In this document: one piece after another, positions 42,047-53,353 of the stretch
How positions within the stretch are numbered: position 1 is the stretch's first letter
How the letters are laid out: each line of letters begins with the position of its first letter
NCBI GenBank assembly: GCA_030760725.1
Contig: JASWHV010000017.1
Span: 10,208,959 to 10,272,958 of the forward strand
Length of the DNA: 64,000 bases
Reading direction: 5' to 3'
Origin: Neostapfia colusana
Lineage: Eukaryota > Streptophyta > Magnoliopsida > Poales > Poaceae
Program-made: the position numbers and the translations under genes
The notes under the pieces: model-generated
What the model was told of the DNA's origin: nothing
The model's database searches: none
The model's input: the letters and a program-made list of their open reading frames with translations, nothing else

Positions 42047-43330
42047 GTGGAGTTCAAGCTGAGCTCCCGACCACGTCAGACAGTCAAGAGCCAAGCACTG
42101 GCTGACTTCGTGGCTGAATGGACGCCAACGAAGGTTGACCCAGGGGGCCACGAAGACGGTGAACCAAAGCACCGAGCTCCGGTCTTCACCGGGCCTCACT
42201 GGACGCTCTTCTTCGACGGCTCCTCGCAAAAGTAGGGGGCCGGTGCCGGCGTACTGCTTCTCATGCCATCGGGGGAGCAATCTGGGTACATGGTGCGTCT
42301 CAATTTCAAAGCAACCAACAACTTGGTAGAGTATGAAGCACTCATCTTTGGCCTAAAAGACAGTCCTGTCTCTGGGCGCTCGCCAGTTGTTGGCGCAGGG
42401 CGACTCCCAGCTAGTTATCAAGCAAGTTAAGGGTGAATGCCCCTGCAATGACCCACAGCTAGCTGCTTATCTGCTCCGTGTGCGGATGTTGGAGAAAGAC
42501 TTCCTCGCCTTGGACCTGCGCCATGTACCGCGTGCTGGCAAGGCCGCAGCTGACGACCTCTCAATGAAGGCCTCCACCGGAGCCCTTGTGCGCGAAGGAG
42601 TCTTCGAGAGGACGTTGCTGCAGCCCACAGCCCGGCCCGCCGAGCTGGGCGAAGGGGGCTTGACCAGCACCTCGAAGCTGGCGGTCCCAGCGGCCCTGCA
42701 GCCATGGACGCCGCCAAAGGATCGTAAGCGTCACTGGGGACTCCGTTCAACCCAGCGCTCAAGATCCAGAAGCTCAAGTAGTCCTGATGCATGGACCACG
42801 GAGGTCCGGGACTCCTTGAAGGACATCCTTCCTGATGAACGTGCATTTGCTGAACGGATTGTGCGGATGGCTAAGTGCTACACGCTGGTATCTTTACTGG
42901 CGTGGCGCCACGGCATCCTATTGCGGTGCATAACCCAGGAGGAAGGCTGCGACTAGCTCGCAGTAGTCCATGGAGGCGAGTGCTGGGAACGCTCATCGTC
43001 CCGCACGCTAGTCGGTTAAGCCACCTGGCATGGCTCCTACTGACCGAGAGCCACCTGGACGCCGTCAAACCGGTTAGGAGATGCAATGCGTGACAGGTCC
43101 ACGCCAAGCAGAGCCACACAATCGGTGCAGACGCGCACCAAAAGCCGTCGGGGGATACCGGCTCCTCTATGTCGAGGGCCAACCGGACTTCCCAGGGCCG
43201 GGTCACGGGAACTACCCTTCTACATGATGTGCGGGGCTGAAGCCAAGCTTCCCCCTGAGATCACCATGGGGGTCCCCCCGAGTCTGAGCGTACGACGAAG
43301 CTATGCATGACCCGCTCTGCGTGATGACAT
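42047..43330 (+). pseudogene. pol: Element H RNase H and integrase remnants
   Basis: Sequence resumes at the end of the first RNase H (VKSQALADFVAEWTPTK) and enters the archaeal-type RNase H (HWTLFFDGSSQK). A TAG stands there near 42235, and a frameshift lies near 42360. The later part (GDSQLVIKQVKGECPCNDPQLAAY, HVPRAGKAAADDL) is readable at 42387-42956. Integrase is reduced to scattered pieces, with large losses of the core. Clearly non-functional. Confidence 0.8.
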
Positions 43331-43860
43331 GGCGCTCCGACACTACCCCAGTAAGTTCACCATGCTTACTTAGGTGTTTATTTAAAATACGCATTAATTT
43401 ATATGATCACCTTCCCACGCTCTAGACAGTGTACATCCATTGTACACTCGGTTCCTCTTTCCTGCGCTCATGCATAGTTGATATTTGCCATCCCGCCGAA
43501 GGCGGTAGTGCTTGGGGTACCTGACAGAGGCCCGGGGGCCTTTCGGACCTCCCCCTGTAAGGGTACTGTACCGCCAGTTGGTCTCCTCCGAGAAAAGACC
43601 TACGCTAGACCGGGGGGTCAGGAGCCTTGCTTTGCCCGGTCCTGCACCCAAAGCATGCGCACTCTGCCCCCCAGCGCTACGGTCTGAGTACCAGGGGGCC
43701 GGGGTTGGGGGCCAGACCTCCGGGACCAAGTGTACTGGATTACCCAAGCCCCGTATTCTGGCCCAGGACAGTAAGCCAAATGAGACTAAGGGACAGGAAA
43801 GGGACGACTTCTGAGCAGTACCGGACTCCGCCCGCACAGCTGGGCCGAGCTCCGAGGCCA
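43331..43860 (+). other. Element H 3' internal region before the array
   Basis: No gene seen. The stretch near 43500-43760 is a diverged match to the interior of A and I (around 5380-5640) in reverse orientation, as expected for the same region of plus- and minus-strand elements. Confidence 0.5.
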
Positions 43861-45060
43861 GCCCTCGCCCTCCTTTCAGAGGCGAGCGCTGATGCCGGAC
43901 CTCACGCCCTTAGCTGGCCTGAGCTCCGATGACTTCCGGACCTCACGCCCTACGCTGGCCTGAGCTCCGATGACTTCCGGACCTCCGCCCCCACAGCTGG
44001 GCCGAGCTCCGAGGCCAGCCCTTGCCCTCCTTTCAGAGACGAGTGCTGATGCCAGACCTCACGCCCTTCGCTGGCCTGAGCTCCGATGACTTCCGGACCT
44101 CCGCCCCCATAGCTGGGCCGAGCTCCGAGGCCAGCCCTCGCCCTCCTTTCAGAGGCGAGCGCTGACGCCGGACCTCACGCCCTTCGCTGGCCAGGGCTCC
44201 GATGACTTCCGGACCTCTGCCCCCCGTAGCTGGGCCGAGCTCCGATGCCAGCCCTCGCCCTCCTTTCAGAGGTGATCCCTCATGCCGGACCTCACGCCCT
44301 TCGTGGGCCTGAGCTCCGATGACTTCCAGACCTCTGCCCCCATAGCCGGGCTGAGCTCCGAGGCCAGACCTCGCCCTCCTTTCAGAGGCGAGCGCTGATG
44401 CCGGACCTCACGCCCTTCGCTGGCCTGAGTTCCGATGACTTCCGGACCTCACGCCCTTCACTGGCCTGAGCTCCGATGACTTCCAGACCTCCGCCCCCAC
44501 AGCTGGGCCGAGCTCCGAGGCCGGCCCTCGCCCTCCTTTCAGAGGCGAGCTCTGACGGCAGACCTCACGCCCTTCACTGGCCTGGGCTCCGATGACTTTC
44601 GGACCTCCGCCCCCCGTAGCTGGACCGAGCTCCGATGCCAGTCTTCGCCCTCCTTTCAGAGGCGAGCCCTGATGCCGGACCTCACGCCCTTCGTGGGCCT
44701 GAGCTCCGATGACTTCCGGACCTCTGCAGCCGGGCTGAGCTCCAAGGCCAGCCCTCGCCCTCCTTTCAGAGACGAGCGCTGATGCCGGACCTCACGCCCT
44801 TCGCTGGCCTGAGCTCCGATGACTTCCGGACCTCCGCCCCCACAGCTGGGCCGAGCTCCGAGGCCAGCTCTCGCCCTCTTTTCAGAGGCGAGTGCTGATG
44901 CCGGACCTCACGCCCTTCGTGGGCCTGAGCTCCGATGACTTCCGGACCTCTGCCCCCACAGCCGGGCCGAGCTCCGACGCCAGCCCTCACCCTCCTTTCA
45001 GAGGCAAGCTCTGATGCCAGACCTCACGCCCTTCGTGGGCCTGAGCTCCGATGACTTCCC
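43861..45060 (+). repeat. Tandem array of about ten copies of a unit of about 117 bp in element H
   Basis: TCCTTTCAGAG recurs at about 43871, 44029, 44144, 44261, 44378, 44534, 44651, 44761, 44878 and 44993. Spacing is 110-117 bp, except two steps of about 157 bp where an extra copy of the GACTTCCGGACCTCACGCCC sub-block has been added. Units contain CCTGAGCTCCGATGACTTCCGG and are roughly 65% GC. Hypervariable 3' regions with tandem repeats are known in Tat-type elements and can seed satellites. Confidence 0.92.
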
Positions 45061-45260
45061 GGACCACCCCTCTTCTCAGAGGCGAGCTCCGAGGCCGGAC
45101 CTCCCCCCTTTCACAAGAGCAGAGCTCCGATGCCAGGCTTCACCCTCTCCTCAGAGGCTGAACTCCGAAGCCGTCAAGACCCTGCCAGCACAGGGAGTAC
45201 TCAATACAAGAAAGTGTGCGGGTAGGAGAAGGCCCCACCTCGTGCTCGTTACCTCCCCCG

Positions 45261-45279
45261 AGGTGAGCCCGGGGGCCAC
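45261..45279 (+). promoter_or_regulatory. Element H polypurine tract
   Basis: GAGGTGAGCCCGGGGGCCAC directly precedes the 3' LTR, the counterpart of the tracts in A, B, C and I. Confidence 0.75.
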
Positions 45280-46370
45280 TGTCGGTACCCTCAATACCGG
45301 GTACCCCCGCGCGCAGCATAAAACTTCCTAAGGACCTCGCTCCCTCTGCAGGGGCGAGGTTTGAAGGCGCCACGTGTCTAGCGGGGCCGGAGCTCCCCTT
45401 CCCACGGAGGATAGCTCCGAGCCTGCCACGTGGCCCAGGAGGTCAGACCTCGCCCCCTCTGCAGGGGCGAGCTCCGGAGGCGCCATGTGTCCGGCAGGGC
45501 CGGGGCTCTCCTCTCCTCAAAGGACAGCTCCGGGCCTGCCACGTGGCCCGGAAGACCGGACCTCGCCCCCCTCCGCGGGGGTGAGCTCCGAAGGCTCCGC
45601 GTGTCCGATGGAGCCGAAGCTCCCCCTCTCCTCAGAGGAGAGCTCCGGGTCCGACATGTGGCCAGCAGAGCAGTGCTGCCGCCCGGCGCGGTAGGCAGCA
45701 GGAGTAAAGGCGCGCCATGCCTTTACTGTACAAGGTATTCAAGGCCCGCGCCTTCCCAAGACGCAGAGACGCGGAGCACGCCTCTGTCAGGTGCCGTTGC
45801 GTCCAGTCGCATCACAGACTGGTGCACCGTGTCAGAACCTGCCAGCCAATAAACACAGCGACAAGACATCCCCTGCCGCCCCTGCCATCATCAACCACTA
45901 CGACTAGCTTGCGGCATGGGCAGGGCGGCAGAACGAAGACTCGGAAGCCTTCGCCAGAGACAACTACCGGCATTACTGCAGGTACGATAGTCGGCAGGCA
46001 ATCTCCCCGGGACCACCTGTCGGGTCCCGGGCCCCCCTTGTAAGCCACACGAGCCTTGAACTATAAAAGGCTCGGGTAGGCAACGTTAGCAGGGGTTCGC
46101 ACTCTAGCAACTCATACCCTAGGCATAACTCATCCTCAAGCTCAGGACTCCGGTTCTGAGCAACAAGCAATACAGCGAGCACCTCAGCTCACCGTGGACG
46201 TAGGGTTTTACGCTCCGGCGGCCTGAACCACGTAAAACTCGCCGTGTCAAGCTCCTCCCAAACTCGTCCCTACGCTTAAGCTCTCCGCAAGCGACTAGCC
46301 CCTCCGAAAAAGAACCTCCGCGGGCTGCCCAGAGCAGGCCCGGGGGAAGTGTCGACCACACATTTCGACA
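45280..46370 (+). repeat. Element H 3' LTR
   Basis: Starts TGTCGGTACCCTCAATACC and ends CATTTCGACA, followed by GAGGG and the last eight bases of E's LTR. Intact TATAAAAGGCTC near 46062. Confidence 0.92.
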
Positions 46371-46383
46371 GAGGGTACCGACA
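46371..46383 (-). repeat. Element E 5' LTR, terminal part
   Basis: GAGGG (the duplicated target of H) plus TACCGACA, which completes the terminal sequence of E's LTR. The next five bases are ACTAT. Confidence 0.8.
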
Positions 46384-46388
46384 ACTAT

Positions 46389-47476
46389 TGTCGAAGTGTG
46401 CGATCGACACTTCCCCCGGGCCTGCACTGGGCAGCCCGCGGAGGTTCTTTTTTCGGAGGGGCTAGTTCCTAGCGGAGAGCTTGCGCGGATGGACGAGTTA
46501 GTGAGAGCTTGACACGGGAAGTTTTACGTGGTTCAGGCCGCCAGAGCGTAAAACCCTACGTCCACGGCGAGCTATGGAGCTCGCTGTATTGCTTGCTGCT
46601 CAGGGCCGGGGGCCTGAGCTCGGGGGTGAGTTACAGCTTGAGAGTGTCTGGCTAGCGTATGAGTTGCAGAATGCGAACCCTTGCTATCGACGCCTACCCG
46701 AGGCTTTTATAGTCCAAGGCTCGGGCGGCTTACAAGGGAAGCCGGGACCCGACAGGTGGTCCCGGGGAGATTGTCTATTATCTACCGTATCTGTAGTTAT
46801 GCCGGTGGTTGCCTCCGGTCGAAGGCTTCTGAGTCTTCCTTTTGCCGCCCTGCCCATGCCGTGCGCTAGTCGTAGTGGTTGATGACGGCGCAGGAGGCAT
46901 GGGAAGTCTTGTCGCGGCGTTTATTACCTGTCAGGTTCTGACACCGCGCGCCAGTCTGTGATGCGACTGGACGCAACGGCACCTGACAGGCGCGTGCTCC
47001 GCGTTTCCGCGTCTTGGGAAGACGCGGGCCTTGAATTCCTTGTACGGGCAAGGTGAGGGGCGCCTTTACGCCCGCTGCCTACTGCCCGGGGGCAGGCAGC
47101 ACCGTTCCTCCAGCCACGTGGCAGGTCCGGAACTCTTCTCTGAGGAGAGGGAGGTCCGGCCCCGCTGGACGCGTGGCGCCTTCGGACCTCTCTCCTGCGG
47201 AGGGGGAGGTCCGGCTTCTGCATGCCACGTGGCGGGCCCGGAGCTCACCTCTGAGGAGAGCTCGCTGGACGCGTGGCGTCTTCGGACCTCTCTCCCACGG
47301 AGGGGGAGGTCCGGCTTCTGTATGCCACGTGGCGGGCCCGGAGCTCTCCTCTGAGGAGAGGGAGGTCCGGCCCCGCCAGACGCGTGGCGCCTTCGGAGCT
47401 CTCCCTGCGGAGAAGGGCGAGCACCTTAGGCATTTTACCCTGTGCGCGGGGGTACCCCATATCTCAGGTACCGACA
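46389..47476 (-). repeat. Element I 3' LTR (left copy)
   Basis: TGTCGAAG...GTACCGACA in plus coordinates. It has the same CACGTG/ACGCGTGG-containing repeats as A. The 11-base loss is near 47262. Confidence 0.93.
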
Positions 47477-47969
47477 GTGGCCCCCGGGCCCATCTCGGGG
47501 GAGATAGCGAGCCCGAGGTGGGACCTCCGTCTCTTCCGATCCGCGCACTTTCTCTAAGTCCCGACTTGACCGCTGCTGGAGCACGAACGGCCGCGGGGTC
47601 GTGAGAGCGTGCGCCCACTTGATGATTGCTTTTACTGCGGTGGTTCCCAAGGCTGCCACTTCTGCACGTTGCGGCGCTTTCTTCGGGAACCGCCGAAGGG
47701 CCTTGCCGGCTCATCTTCTTAGGAGAATGACTCCATGACCCCACCGCTTTAAGCTAAGCGGCTTGGGCCCACCCGTCATCGGCACTCGGTCTAGGAACCG
47801 AAGCGGTTGCGGGTGCGGGGTATTCGAAGAGTTCCGAATCGCTTGGAACTGCACCGGGAAGCTTTTTAGAGGGGGTCTCACCCACGTTGTAGCTTCCCTT
47901 CGCACTTCTCTGCGCTTCTTCTTGGACTCTTTGCGCTTTTGCTTTCTTGCCTTTGAGCTCTCCCTTGCC
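47477..47969 (+). promoter_or_regulatory. Element I polypurine tract and conserved block upstream of the antisense ORF
   Basis: The polypurine tract (47477-47494, read on minus) is followed by a block closely matching 2535-3007 of A. It includes the CGGCACTCGGTCTAGGAACC and TTCGAAGAGTTCCGAATCGC stretches and the pyrimidine-rich leader up to CCATGG at 47970. Confidence 0.55.
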
Positions 47970-49700
47970 ATGGCTTCCAACCCGCTGCCAGAGAAGAAAC
48001 GCGCCCGATCTCCTCCAGCAACGGCGCCGGTGCCAAGTCGGGATTCTGGGGTGCCTGACACTCCCTCCGGTGGCGACTTGAAGAGGCCCCGGGCTGATGT
48101 GCTAGGGGAAGCCTCTGTGGCGCCCCCTGTTCCGCCAGTCCAAGCGACTGCGGAGCGGTCGTCGGAAACGGTAGCGGGCTCTGGAAATCCTACCCCGGCT
48201 CGGAAGTCGGGGTTCAGAGCCTGCTGGAGTGTCCGCGCTTCCCGGTCTTCCCCGTCTTGCGGGGAATCTGTGCCGACGCACTCGGAGCCAGGGGCGACTG
48301 CTGCGGCCGCCAGGCCAGCGCGGACTTCTCCTGTTCCGGTGTGCCCGGACTCCGCGGCGGCGCCGTCTCTTCCTGCCGAGACGGTTACCGCGGCCCCCGA
48401 GCCAGCACAGGCTGATCCTGCACTAGGTGGCCTGGCTTCTTCTCCAGCTCCGTCCTCCCCGGCTCGTCCCCCTCCTCAGGTCAAGGAGCCTGAAGCTGAA
48501 GAAAGTCCGGCTGGCCCGGCTGCTAGGGCCGCTGGGCCAGTTTCTCCTGATCGGCGTCTCGTCTAGGCGGCTGGCGCGCCGGCTCTTCCCGAGGACGAGG
48601 TAATGGAGGAGGTTGGAGGGACTGCCCCAGCTTCTGTTGCTCCATTGCCTCTGGCGTACGCCTTCGCGCTCGCCGAGTCGAGCGTCCGGCAGGTCTTGGC
48701 TGCACTAGGGCGCGAGCGGGAGGAGTATACGGTTGAACGGGACCACCTCCTCACCTGGGGGAACCTTTTGCGGGAGAGGACCGCGAAGGTTAAGAGCGAG
48801 CTCGACTCCAGGCGGGAGTTGCTCGACTTCCGGGAAACGCTCGTCGACCGGATGAAGCGGGCTGTTGACCGCATGGACACCCAGTTGCGGCGGATCAACA
48901 GGGAGGCCCTGGAGGCTCACGCCCGGGCCAAAGAGAGCCTCTCAGCTGCTGTGGAAATACGGCAGCGGTTGGAGCGCCGCGAACTCGCCGTTGAGGAGCG
49001 GGAGCGTTCCGTGGCAGCTGAGGCAGAGAGGGTCGCCGCGCAGCTGGCTGCGGGCGAGGATGACCTCCGAGCTCGGATGGAGGAACTGGAGATTCTGAAG
49101 GCAGACCTTGACTTGAGGAATGAACAGGTCTCCCATGATCGCCGGGCGGTCTTGGACCGCGAGTTGACTGCCGGCTTCAGGGCCGCTGAGTTGGAGCGGC
49201 TAGCCGAGACCCTCCGCCTTCGGGAGAGTTCCCTGGCGGCCCAGGAGAAGGAATTCTCCGAGAGGAACCTGGAGGCTCTGCGGGCGGCCCGCCGCGAGGT
49301 GGAGGAGCTCTCAGCCCTACGGTCCTCCGAGGCCCTTGCGGTCTCAAGCTTCGTGGATCGGGCGGGGTCCGCCCTGATCCCTCTTGGTTTCAGTCCGGTG
49401 AGGGCCGCAACTCCCGCATTGCAGGTGGCAGAGGTGATCCCTGCATTGGAGTCGATTGGCGCCAAGCTGGACAGACTCGACTCGGTGGTCGCCAGCGAGC
49501 TTGAAGCCGAGGGCCACGGCTTAGCTTTAGAGGTCGCCTCGCATGTGCTGGCATGCTTCAAGAGCCGCGACCCCTCTTTCTCACTGGAGCCAGCAAGAGA
49601 GGGCCCAGCCGCGGAGCGGGAGGAAGCTGCCAGGGCTGAAGTCGAGGATGTGGCCGCCCTTGAAGCTGCAAGGTTCCAGCGAGAGTCGGGAGGTCCTTAG
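47970..49700 (+). pseudogene. Antisense coiled-coil accessory ORF of element I, one premature stop
   Basis: It matches the 576-residue protein of A at identical length with no indels, from MASNPLPEKKRARSPP to the terminal GGP. The only defect is a TAG at 48564-48566, where A has TCG (Ser) at the start of the segment before the coiled coil. Without it the frame would run 577 codons. Two diverged copies with a conserved length suggest the ORF was coding when the elements amplified. Function unknown; it has the same NLS-like, disordered and coiled-coil layout as A. Confidence 0.8.
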
Positions 49701-51547
49701 GACTTGCTTCTCCCTTTTATATCGAGTCTGTAGTCCAGCTCAAGGAGCCTTGCTTAATTTGACTCTCTTGGATACTTGTGTCTGTGATGCTTTTCCCTCC
49801 TTCTTGGCTTTGCCTGGCTGAGTCCTTAGCTCCGCAAGGTACTCAGAGGCCATTTCCAATCTCGGAGCTTCGCACAGACACCCCCCCGGGTCCTAACCGT
49901 GTTAGGGGCCCCCGGAGGTCTCAGAACCTCGCCCTATGGGGGGCTCCAAATCTGCCGGCCACGTGGTGGGTCCGGAGCTCCTCCTCAAGAGAGGGGAGCT
50001 CTGGTCATGTTGGACACGTAGGGCTTTCGGGGCCCTCCCGCTGAGGGGGGAGGTCCGGTTCCTGCCTGCCATGTGGCGAGCCCGGAGCCCTCCTCAAGGA
50101 AGGAGAGAGTTCCGGGCCTGCTGGACACGCGGGGCCCCCGGGCCCCACCCCAGCTGGAGGGGCGGGTCCCGGTCCTTCCAGTCCCAGGCCGGTGTAGCTT
50201 GTAGCTCCTTTCCCCCCGCTTCATGCAATCCCTGTTGCCGTAACCTGAAGGTCCTGCACACAGGTAGAGGAAACGTAATTCTCCTCGGGGGGTCCTCCCC
50301 TCCTGTCTCCTAGTCTTATCCGTCTTATGGTCCTGGCCCGCTATACGGGGCTTGGGCAATTCTGTGCACGAGGCGCCGGAGCTCCGGCTCCCTCCGAGGT
50401 CCGGGTACGGCCGTCCGATCCCTAGTACCGGGCCATGCGCTGGGGAAGCAGAGTGCACGCGCTTTGGGTTCATGACCAGGCAAAGCGGACGTACTCCCCT
50501 GGACCTCCGGAGAGCAGGATGCGCATGCTTTGGGCTCTGGGCCGGCTAAGCTGGATACGCACCCTGGACCCCCCATGCACAACGCTGGCCTTTCCTGGAG
50601 GTGACCAACTGACACCGCAACACCTGACTGGGGGAGACCCGAGAGACTTACTCGGCCATCGGCAGGTGCCTCAAGCGCAGCCGCCTTCGGGAGGATAGCA
50701 AATGCCAACTATGGATGAGCGCAGGAGAGGGGGAGCTAGACGTATGATGAACATACAGAGATAGTGCGATCATAAAAATTAATGCATAATTTAAATGAGC
50801 GCATGAGAAGGAGCTAAGTAGAACAGGTCTCTGTATTCGCGCCCATAGGTGGAATTCTGGCTGTTCGTGGGGGCAATGTTCCGCCTCGTCTACAAGGGAA
50901 GCAAGACTCTACGCGCTTAGGGTCGGAACCAGGCTAAACTGGACGTAGTCCTGTACCATCCCTTGAGACTTAGCTACCCCAAGCTCTGTTCCTAAGTTCT
51001 ATGGGGTCTATTACAGAAGTGAATAACCCTGTTCTACCGATGCTCAGTAAGTAGGACTTACAGTGTTGCTCCATGGCAAGGATTTTTGGGAATGGATCCC
51101 ACTCTCGGTTGAAAGGCATGTGTACCTGGGGCGGCAGCTTTCATGATTCGGAAGGGACCTTCCCTGCTGGGGGAGAGCTTATGGGTCCTTCTTGGAATAT
51201 AGTGTGCCGCTTCACCAGGCTGCCTTCTTGCGGGCCCCTGTCGCGTCTGGTTCTTTGGCGGTAGTGCTTAGAGCATTAGCCGAGACCGTGCGTTGTGGGG
51301 TGTTCCCTGCAAGCCGAGTCTTGTCGAAGTTGTTGTCTTCATACTGGATCAGGTCCTGCGTGGCTTCTCTCCGGGGCCCCCGGGGAGTTCTCCCCTTCTG
51401 GCTAAGGCCTTCAAGGGGTAGGTGGACCCAGGCTCGCCTTGGATGACCTAAGGCGTCTCCTCCTTCTGGCAAGGGCTTCAAGGGGTTGACGGACCCTAGG
51501 CAGCCCCCGAGAGGTATGTTCGAGGCACGGAGGCGTGCCGCAGCTGG
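49701..51547 (-). other. Element I non-coding internal region between antisense ORF and gag
   Basis: Colinear with 4739-6586 of A. I see no convincing gene on either strand. Confidence 0.6.
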
Positions 51548-53296
51548 CTAACACCTTGGCCCGTCACCGTCAGCACTGGAGTCCTCACCGTCATGCACTG
51601 TCTTTATGACATGCTGAGGCTCCTGGAACCCCACTTGGTGGGCAGCGGTGACTGGGGCATCAGCCTTCTGTTTGCCATCCCTCTGAGGATAGGGCGGTGC
51701 TTCAACCCTCTGCTGTCTTCCATTACGGAAGCGCTCTGCGAGCCTCTGGATCTCCCAGCACTCGGCAGCTGTATGGTTGCAGGTGTCATGCACGGGGCAT
51801 AGCCCGCCCTGGCCACTGTCTGGGGCCGGTGATTGCCGCTGCCTCTTGTCGAGGCGCGGCCCCCGAGCTCCGCTGGTTGTCGCAGCTGCGGCGACGGGGG
51901 CCATGAATGGTGGCTTCATCTTTCCACTCCCCCGGTTCTTGGTCTTCTTGCCACCCCCATAGGCAGCAGCACCGGACTCGGGCTGCCCTCCTGACTCGGA
52001 GGCCGGTAGTGCGTGCCAGTTCCGCCCTTCGGCTGCCCTGGCGCACTTATCCGCCAGGCTAAAGAGCTCCGAGACGTCGCGGACCTCTCTGGTCGCGAGC
52101 TTCTCGAGCATTTTCTCGTCCCGGACACCCTGTCGGAACGCCACCACCACAGAGGCGCTTTGGATATGTGGGATGGTGTTGCGCACCTGAGAGAACCGCT
52201 GGATGAAAGAGCGCAGCGACTCCCCAGGTTGTTGCTTGACGGCGTGGAGATCGAGCTCCGTGCCGGGACGGGTGTAGGAGCTGCTGAAGTTGGCGATGAA
52301 CTGCCGGCAGAGCTCACCCCAGGAGGTTATGGACCCCTGGGGTAGATTCATGAGCCAGGACCGGGCTGGGCCGGTCAAGGCGACGGGAAAGTAGTTGGCC
52401 ATGACAGCCTCGTCGCCTCCTGCAGCAAGTACGGCGGTGGAGTAGATCTGGAGGAACTCCGCCGGGTTGACGCTTCCGTCGTACTTCTCGGGCAAGTGCG
52501 GGCGAAACTTGCGCGGCCACCTTGCGAAGCGAAGGTGGGGCGCAAGGGCCGCACATCCTGCACCTGCTGCTGTAGGTACTGGTGCTGCGAGCAGGTGGTT
52601 CACACCTGGCAGCACGTATCCTGGCATGGGCAAGGCTGCACCATAGGCCGGGGCCGCTACTTGCGGCGCATATGGTGGTGGCATATGTTGCGCAGCATAT
52701 GCCTGAGGCGGGGCTCGCATGGCGAAGGCCTGCCCTTCCGGTTGTGTCGAGGCTGATGACATGCTGTCGCCTGCCTCATGGTTGCGACGCCTTTCTCGAC
52801 GTCACTCGAGGTACACTCGGGCGTCCTGCCCCAAGCGGCACCGCTCCAGTTCCCTTCACAGGTCCGTCGACAGGAGCCTGGAGGAGCTGGAATCCGCTGT
52901 TAGCCCGTCAACCGTGGGTGTGCGCGTCAGCGACACAGCTGGTTGCCCTGGGCACCGCCCTCACCGAAACCGAGGGTTCGCGGCGGCGACGACGAGGCGG
53001 TCCACCTCACGGACCCATTGCTGGGTTGTTGAATGGGGCGCATCCCCTGCAGGTGGGTTGCGCAGCAGCGCCCTTGCTGCAGCTAGCGCACCTCCATGGT
53101 GTACGCTCAGCGCTGCAGAAGACCTCACGCTGGTCGGGGCCTGCATAGCCGGAGTCGGCGTTGCCGGAGTCGGCTGCTGGCTACCCGCTTGTGCCGACAC
53201 ACTCCGTCCTGAGTGCGTCGACATGTACTCTCCGCTGGTCACGGTACGCCGTGAATGCGGAGGGGGAGAGCTTGCCGCTGAAGGGAGCTTGGTCAT
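51548..53296 (-). pseudogene. gag: gag of element I with two nonsense mutations
   Basis: It begins MTKLPSAASSPPP at 53296. In-frame TGA codons occur near 52961 (after NPRFR) and near 52810 (inside the RRRERR-type basic stretch). In both cases A has CGA, so they are CpG transitions. From 52762 the frame is open through the capsid-like region and the CPVHDTCNHTAAEC cluster to a stop at 51548, the same gag-terminal position as in A. Confidence 0.85.
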
Positions 53297-53335
53297 CTTC
53301 GTTAGCGGAAACTCGTCGCGCTAGGGGAAAAGCCC

Positions 53336-53351
53336 CCTACCTGGCGCGCCA
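53336..53351 (-). promoter_or_regulatory. Element I primer-binding site
   Basis: TGGCGCGCCAGGTAGG on the minus strand, two bases inside the 5' LTR, identical to A. Confidence 0.8.
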
Positions 53352-53353
53352 AA

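Larger units (their letters stand above)
39575..46370 (+). mobile_element. Element H: deleted Tat-type element with a 3' tandem-repeat array (6796 bp)
   Basis: LTRs at 39575-40667 and 45280-46370, a primer site, a polypurine tract and the GAGGG duplication define H. The interior joins gag directly to RNase H with loss of the gag C-terminus, protease and RT; the integrase is shattered. Where A and I carry an antisense ORF, H carries about ten copies of a unit of about 117 bp. It inserted 8 bp before the end of E's 5' LTR. Confidence 0.92.
11066..46383 (-). mobile_element. Element E: minus-strand Tat-type Ty3/gypsy host element, split by six insertions
   Basis: E is assembled from 11066-11111, 12045-14327, 15478-15936, 23065-26793, 39285-39574 and 46371-46383. 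Each junction falls between an inserted element with a 5-bp duplication and colinear E sequence. The order on the minus strand is 5' LTR, primer site, gag, protease, RT, RNase H, a second (archaeal-type) RNase H, and integrase; this domain set with no chromodomain fits the Tat lineage. E is dead: it has several in-frame TAG codons, and the RT active-site box reads YVND instead of YVDD. Its 3' end lies left of the window. The five bases after its right end are ACTAT. Confidence 0.88.

Noticed and set aside
43861..45060. Regular array that could suggest CRISPR-like repeats
   Set aside because: The units are contiguous, imperfect 117-bp repeats with no unique spacers, inside a plant retrotransposon; it is an ordinary tandem array.
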